Part shown: positions 60,584 through 64,000 of the stretch, one piece after another
How positions within the stretch are numbered: position 1 is the first letter of the stretch
How the letters are laid out: every line of letters starts with the position of its first letter
DNA from: Salinactinospora qingdaonensis
GTDB taxonomy: Bacteria; Actinomycetota; Actinomycetes; Streptosporangiales; Streptosporangiaceae
Direction: 5' to 3'
Assembly (NCBI RefSeq): GCF_039539445.1
Contig: NZ_BAABDD010000003.1
Span: 186,001 to 250,000 of the forward strand
DNA length: 64,000 nt
Made by a program: the position numbers and the translations under genes
Notes under the pieces: model-generated
The model's database searches: none
Seen by the model: only the letters and a program-made list of their open reading frames with translations
Told to the model about the DNA's origin: nothing

Positions 60584-60608
60584 TCGGTGCCTGAGCCAGT
60601 TTGAGCCA

Positions 60609-60656
60609 AAAGCGCCCTCACACCACTAGAACTCAAGCACCACAGGGGGGCGCTTT
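60609..60656 (-). terminator. Terminator of HTH gene
   Basis: Stem AAAGCGCCC/GGGCGCTTT with a 30-nt loop; on the minus strand a TTTT run follows. It lies 9 bp past the HTH stop. Confidence 0.5.
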
Positions 60657-60664
60657 CCGTGTAT

Positions 60665-60847
60665 CTATCGGCGCCTCTGTCGCGGTCCGCCACGTCCGCG
60701 TAGCTCCACACCGGCGCGGATGAGCGCGTCACGGACGGTGCCGTAGGCCACGCCCAGCTCACGCGCGATCTGGCGGATACTCATTCCCTGCTGGTAGCGG
60801 GTCACGTAGGCCGACGGTGGGTGAGGAGTGGGGCGTCCGCTGGTCAC
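60665..60847 (-). CDS. Single-unit helix-turn-helix protein
   Basis: Protein of 60 residues with one HTH unit, RYQQGMSIRQIARELGVAYG, followed by TVRDAL and the Arg-rich tail RGGPRQRRR. It is homologous to each half of the tandem HTH protein at 27526-27843. GTG 60847 has GGGAGGAG upstream. Probably a DNA-binding regulator from a mobile or accessory family. Confidence 0.65.
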   Translation of the reverse strand: MTSGRPTPHPPSAYVTRYQQGMSIRQIARELGVAYGTVRDALIRAGVELRGRGGPRQRRR

Positions 60848-60935
60848 GAGGCTCCTCCCGGGGTGGGGATGGTGGCCGCGCGCCCCGGCTGGGGAGAACC
60901 GGGGCGCGCGAGGTCAGGGCGTTCAGGAGGACAGC

Positions 60936-62003
60936 TCAGTGGGTCCAAGTGGGGCCGTTGGGGGCGAACCACGTCCGGTGCTCGCCGTGTGGGGCCACGG
61001 TCAGGCCGAACTCGGTGCTGTCGGGTGTGCCGTGGTGGTGCCACCACTGCCAGGCGGCCGTCAGTTCGTCCCACACCCGGCGGTGTCCGCCCTGCTCGGC
61101 GAGGTATCCCTCCGATGCTGGGGAGATGCGTGCCCATCCGTATTCATGAGTGCTGGCGATCCACATCACCCAGGGGAGGTCGTCGTCGCGGCGCATCCCG
61201 TAGATCCAGCCGGGCACCGTGATCCACAGCGGCCACACGCTATCCGGGCTGAGCAGCTCCCACGGGTCGGTGGTGACGGTTTCGGCGGTGTCAGGCTCTA
61301 GGTTGAGCCCGGTCGCGGCCGGCTCCGGCGCGCCGGCGCCACGTATCGACATGAACGCGAGATCACCGGCGAAGCGGCCCGATGCCGTATTGCCCCTGAC
61401 CTGGAGGCGAGCCAGCAGTCCGCCCGGCTGGCGAGGATGCGGTGTCCACGGCGCCACGATCACCCCGCCCGGCGCCTGCGAGATCCACGCCTGGGGGATG
61501 CGCGAGACCGCGCAGGTGGCGATCACCCGATCGTAGGCGCCACCGTCGGGATGACCGGCGGCGCCGTCGCCGTGGTGGACGGCCACGTTGGACAGGCCGG
61601 CCTCGGCCAGCCGCCCGCGGGCACCCGCGGCCACCTCTTCGTCGACCTCGACCGTGTCGACGTGGCCCTCGCCGCCGACGAGGTGAGCGAGCAGCGCGGC
61701 GTTGTAGCCGGTGCCGGTGCCGATCTCCAATACCCGCATCCCCTCGGCCACGTCCAAAGCGTCGAGCATGCGCGCCATCACCGACGGCGCCGACGAAGAC
61801 GAGGTGGCCAGACCAGGGCCATCAGGGGCGCCCTGGTCGACCTGGGTGACGACAGCATCGTCGGCGTCGACGAGCGCCTGCCACCGCTCAGGATCGGTCG
61901 AGCGGTCGATTGGCTGGCCGCGGTCCCACGCCCGGTCAGGGATGTAGTGGCTACGGGGCACGGCGGCCATGGCCGCCTCTACGCGGTGCGTGGTCGTGTC
62001 CAT
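60936..62003 (-). CDS. PCMT-like SAM methyltransferase
   Basis: Protein of 355 residues similar to protein-L-isoaspartate O-methyltransferase. Motif I is RVLEIGTGTGYNAALL (about 100-115), with an N-terminal RSHYIPDRAWDR and a C-terminal extension (about 230-355) not found in PCMT. Such extended forms occur in actinobacterial accessory islands and in some RiPP (FxLD) loci; no precursor was found here. ATG 62003 begins MDTTTHR and overlaps the stop of the upstream zinc-ribbon gene by one base, so they are coupled. Confidence 0.8.
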   Translation of the reverse strand: MDTTTHRVEAAMAAVPRSHYIPDRAWDRGQPIDRSTDPERWQALVDADDAVVTQVDQGAPDGPGLATSSSSAPSVMARMLDALDVAEGMRVLEIGTGTGYNAALLAHLVGGEGHVDTVEVDEEVAAGARGRLAEAGLSNVAVHHGDGAAGHPDGGAYDRVIATCAVSRIPQAWISQAPGGVIVAPWTPHPRQPGGLLARLQVRGNTASGRFAGDLAFMSIRGAGAPEPAATGLNLEPDTAETVTTDPWELLSPDSVWPLWITVPGWIYGMRRDDDLPWVMWIASTHEYGWARISPASEGYLAEQGGHRRVWDELTAAWQWWHHHGTPDSTEFGLTVAPHGEHRTWFAPNGPTWTH

Positions 62004-62128
62004 CACTTCTGCCCCGACCCGTTGCAGCCCGGGCACTTGACCCACCTGCTTTGCCGTTTCCCGGGGGTTTGGCCGTCGACGGTTTCCCACCAGCCGCCCT
62101 CTCCGTAGCACATGCCGCACTTGGCCAC
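62003..62128 (-). CDS. Small zinc-ribbon protein
   Basis: Peptide of 41 residues with two CxxCxGxG-like motifs, CGMCYGEGGW and CPGCNGSG, typical of DnaJ-like zinc ribbons. GTG 62128 has GAAGAGAG upstream. Coupled to the methyltransferase. Such small proteins are common in actinobacterial integrative elements. Confidence 0.6.
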   Translation of the reverse strand: MAKCGMCYGEGGWWETVDGQTPGKRQSRWVKCPGCNGSGQK

Positions 62129-62303
62129 TGTTGATCTCTCTTCCTGGTCTTGATCTTTTAGTCTTCCCGCCGCACAGGGCGGTGGTGGGCGGGCTGGCCG
62201 TGCCCCCTCCACGGTCCACGGCCAGCCCGCCGCATAGAGGGTCGCCCGCCCCAGACTCCGGGGGAGGGTCGGACAGCAACGGGCGACCCGGTCTCACGGA
62301 CCG

Positions 62304-62510
62304 CTACTCGACCTCGTCGATTTCGGGGCGGGGCGGGCCGATGTAGGTCCAGCGGCCCACGATCGGCCGGTAACAGCCAGACGTGGTCTCGGTTGCGAAC
62401 ACGATGCCGGTGGCGCCCGGTGGCAGCAGTTGGGAGAAGTGGGCCTCGACCGCAACTTGGGCGCCGTCGAGCGGGCCGCCATACAGCGTGATGGTGGTTT
62501 CCTCGCTCAT
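62304..62510 (-). CDS. Small conserved-type protein
   Basis: Protein of 68 residues: EETTITLYGGPLDGAQVAVE with later GRWTYIGPPRPEIDEVE. Its start overlaps the next gene's stop (ATGA), so they are coupled. Family not recognised; typical of accessory elements. Confidence 0.6.
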   Translation of the reverse strand: MSEETTITLYGGPLDGAQVAVEAHFSQLLPPGATGIVFATETTSGCYRPIVGRWTYIGPPRPEIDEVE

Positions 62511-62767
62511 AGCCGCTCCAACGCCCGTTGGAGTGTGGCCAGGGAGGGGTAGCCGATCGCCCGTGGTGGTGCCGCTAAGGCCGCTTCCAGCTCGTCGAGG
62601 GTGGCGGCGTGGATGGTGGGCGCGTAGCCGTTGCCGCCCCGGTTGGTGGCGACGTAGCCGGCCGGGTTGCCCGCACGGTCACGGGTACGCCAGATACGCC
62701 ACCGGCCCCGGTAGGTGTCGGTGAGGCGGTTCAGGCGTTCAGTCTCCTCGGAGGTCGCGGTAGCCAT
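62507..62767 (-). CDS. Small hypothetical protein
   Basis: Protein of 86 residues beginning MATATSEETERLNRLTDTYR, with WRIWRTRDRAGNPAGYVATN and a C-terminal LDELEAALAAPP. Translationally coupled to the downstream small gene. Function unknown. Confidence 0.6.
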   Translation of the reverse strand: MATATSEETERLNRLTDTYRGRWRIWRTRDRAGNPAGYVATNRGGNGYAPTIHAATLDELEAALAAPPRAIGYPSLATLQRALERL

Positions 62768-62854
62768 GACGCGAAGCTATGACCCAGACACAGTGGGGGA
62801 CAGACACGGTGCGTGTCTGTTTCCCATGGCTCTCGCGCGAGGGGATACGAAGGT

Positions 62855-64000
62855 TCATCCCTCGACGGCGAGGAAGGCGGCGAGTTCCCGTTGGTCCTTG
62901 GTCAAAGTTCGCTTCCGAGTGGCCAGGACGTCGCGCAGCGCGTCAGCGGCCAACCGTTGGTGCTTGAGCCACTGCGGCGACCGTGCGCGCAGCGCGACGA
63001 GGACGCGGGTTGCCTCGTCGCCATGGCGACGCATCGCGTGCGCGCGGGCGATGTCGAGACAGTGGCGGTTCCAGTTGTCCGAGGTCGCCCGCCCCACACC
63101 GTCAGGAAGCCGCTCGGACATGGCCAGCACGCGGTCGGGCCGGTCCGCGACCATCTCGTTCTCGATGGCCTTCAACGTCACGGTGAGCGGGCCGAAGGTG
63201 CCCCACCCGCGCAGGTGATCAACGACCTCCGTGCCGAGGGCAGAGCCAGCGGTGCCGGCTAGCCGGACGAGTTCGCGTGCTTGGTCGGGCCGGTTGTTGC
63301 GGGCGGCCGAAGCGGAGGCGCGCAGCAGCAGCCACCCCCACGCAGCCAGTTCCTCCCGGGAGGCGCGCGAGATGCGCGGCTCCACCTCGTCGGCGGTGTC
63401 GCCAGCGAGGTGTTCGGCCTCGTCGAGACGTCCTTGACGCAGCAGGACCCAGGCTTGGCCGATGATGGCCGAGGCGGCGTTGAGCTGGTCGCCGATGCTC
63501 ACCGCGTCGCTGACGGCGTCGCGTAGCGCCAAGTGCGCGAGATCGTAGGCGCGGACCTGGGTGAGGTAGCGTCCGGCCATCTGCAACACCTCGGAGCGCA
63601 CGGCGCGTGCTTGGCGGTGTTGCTCGCCGGTGGTGAAGTGGTCGACGGCGGCGTGGGTGGAGCGCACCAGCTCCGGCAGCAGCTCTGCCATGGCCGGATA
63701 GTGGTCGCGGTGGTAGGAGAGGGCCGCCGCGCGTGCGGACGCGCGCAGGTTCTCTAGGTCGGGTTCCTCGTCGACGTTGTCTAAACCGAGTCGGCCGGTG
63801 AGGGTGACCGGGGGCGAGATCGCCCGCCGCAGGGAGAGCAGGGCGATCTTGTCGTCATCGGCGTGGGTGTTCTGTTGGGGAGCGGGGGATTCGAACAGCG
63901 CCGACGTGGACACCTGCAACGCGCGCGCCAGGGCGTGATAGGTCTCCAGCCGCGCGGTGCCACCGCGTTCGATCTTCTTGACCACGCCTGCGCTGAGGCC
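62855..64000 (-). CDS. Xre-family regulator with TPR-like repeats, N-terminus outside window
   Basis: The frame continues beyond the right edge; 381 codons are inside. The N-terminal HTH remnant GVVKKIERGGTARLETYHAL is followed by a long alpha-helical region (AARAAALSYHRDHYPAMAEL, RSEVLQMAGRYLTQVRAYD) of TPR type. This is the common actinobacterial accessory-element regulator. It probably controls the coupled small genes and methyltransferase downstream. Confidence 0.8.
   Translation of the reverse strand, partial: GLSAGVVKKIERGGTARLETYHALARALQVSTSALFESPAPQQNTHADDDKIALLSLRRAISPPVTLTGRLGLDNVDEEPDLENLRASARAAALSYHRDHYPAMAELLPELVRSTHAAVDHFTTGEQHRQARAVRSEVLQMAGRYLTQVRAYDLAHLALRDAVSDAVSIGDQLNAASAIIGQAWVLLRQGRLDEAEHLAGDTADEVEPRISRASREELAAWGWLLLRASASAARNNRPDQARELVRLAGTAGSALGTEVVDHLRGWGTFGPLTVTLKAIENEMVADRPDRVLAMSERLPDGVGRATSDNWNRHCLDIARAHAMRRHGDEATRVLVALRARSPQWLKHQRLAADALRDVLATRKRTLTKDQRELAAFLAVEG

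Overview
The window is a high-GC (roughly two-thirds G+C, strongly GC3-biased) actinomycete chromosome segment. GTG starts are frequent, there is a BldG-type anti-sigma antagonist, a cell-wall-anchored chaplin, a Rv3649-type helicase beside TadE/DUF4244 genes, an F420-type PPOX protein and an actinobacterial LexA box. A filamentous actinomycete such as a member of Nocardiopsaceae (Streptosporangiales) fits best, but the genus is inference. Most of the window is ordinary core genome; the last 4 kb look like an accessory island next to a tRNA.

Layout. 0-16.7 kb: partial aldehyde dehydrogenase, adenosine deaminase, PPOX protein, CapA-like lipoprotein, four-repeat chaplin with sortase signal, SURF1, two methyltransferases, SDR, hisE-hisG, spermidine-synthase-like protein, thioredoxin, a coupled DUF202 pair, then a minus-strand sugar epimerase/PIG-L/WbqC group. 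17-27 kb: processive glycosyltransferase, DUF3817, a second SURF1, a frame-disrupted ArsR-type regulator, a nucleophile-less alpha/beta hydrolase, coupled crcB pair, ABC exporter with Xre regulator, class II aldolase with an iron box. 27.5-34 kb: tandem-HTH protein, ECF sigma/anti-sigma pair with a repeat lipoprotein, and a coupled ParA-like/AlbA_2 ATPase pair. 34-42 kb: PPOX protein, DnaA-box cluster, pilin/TadE remnant locus, helicase, BldG plus partner, cutA, pyrE. 43-49 kb: fba, DUF3151, purA, purD, purB. 50-57 kb: MurA paralogue, unknown regulator, Pat-type aminotransferase, lipoprotein, SOS-box-associated AAA ATPase. 57-60 kb: MauE-like membrane protein with a cysteine-rich partner, a divergent small secreted peptide and a SigE-family sigma factor. 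60.2-64 kb: tRNA-Ser(GCT), three-unit degenerate type I-E CRISPR remnant, HTH protein, PCMT-like methyltransferase with small partners, and a TPR-type Xre regulator running off the end.

How parts work together. hisE and hisG supply early histidine biosynthesis; purA/purD/purB belong to purine biosynthesis and pyrE to pyrimidines. The ECF sigma, its membrane anti-sigma and the lipoprotein look like one envelope-stress regulon, because GAACC-type -35 elements with CGT-type -10 elements precede both the sigma and the lipoprotein genes. BldG and its kinase-like neighbour form a partner-switching module. The least explained pieces are the ParA/AlbA_2 pair, the AAA ATPase behind a perfect LexA box, and the MauE/Cys-rich/secreted-peptide group.
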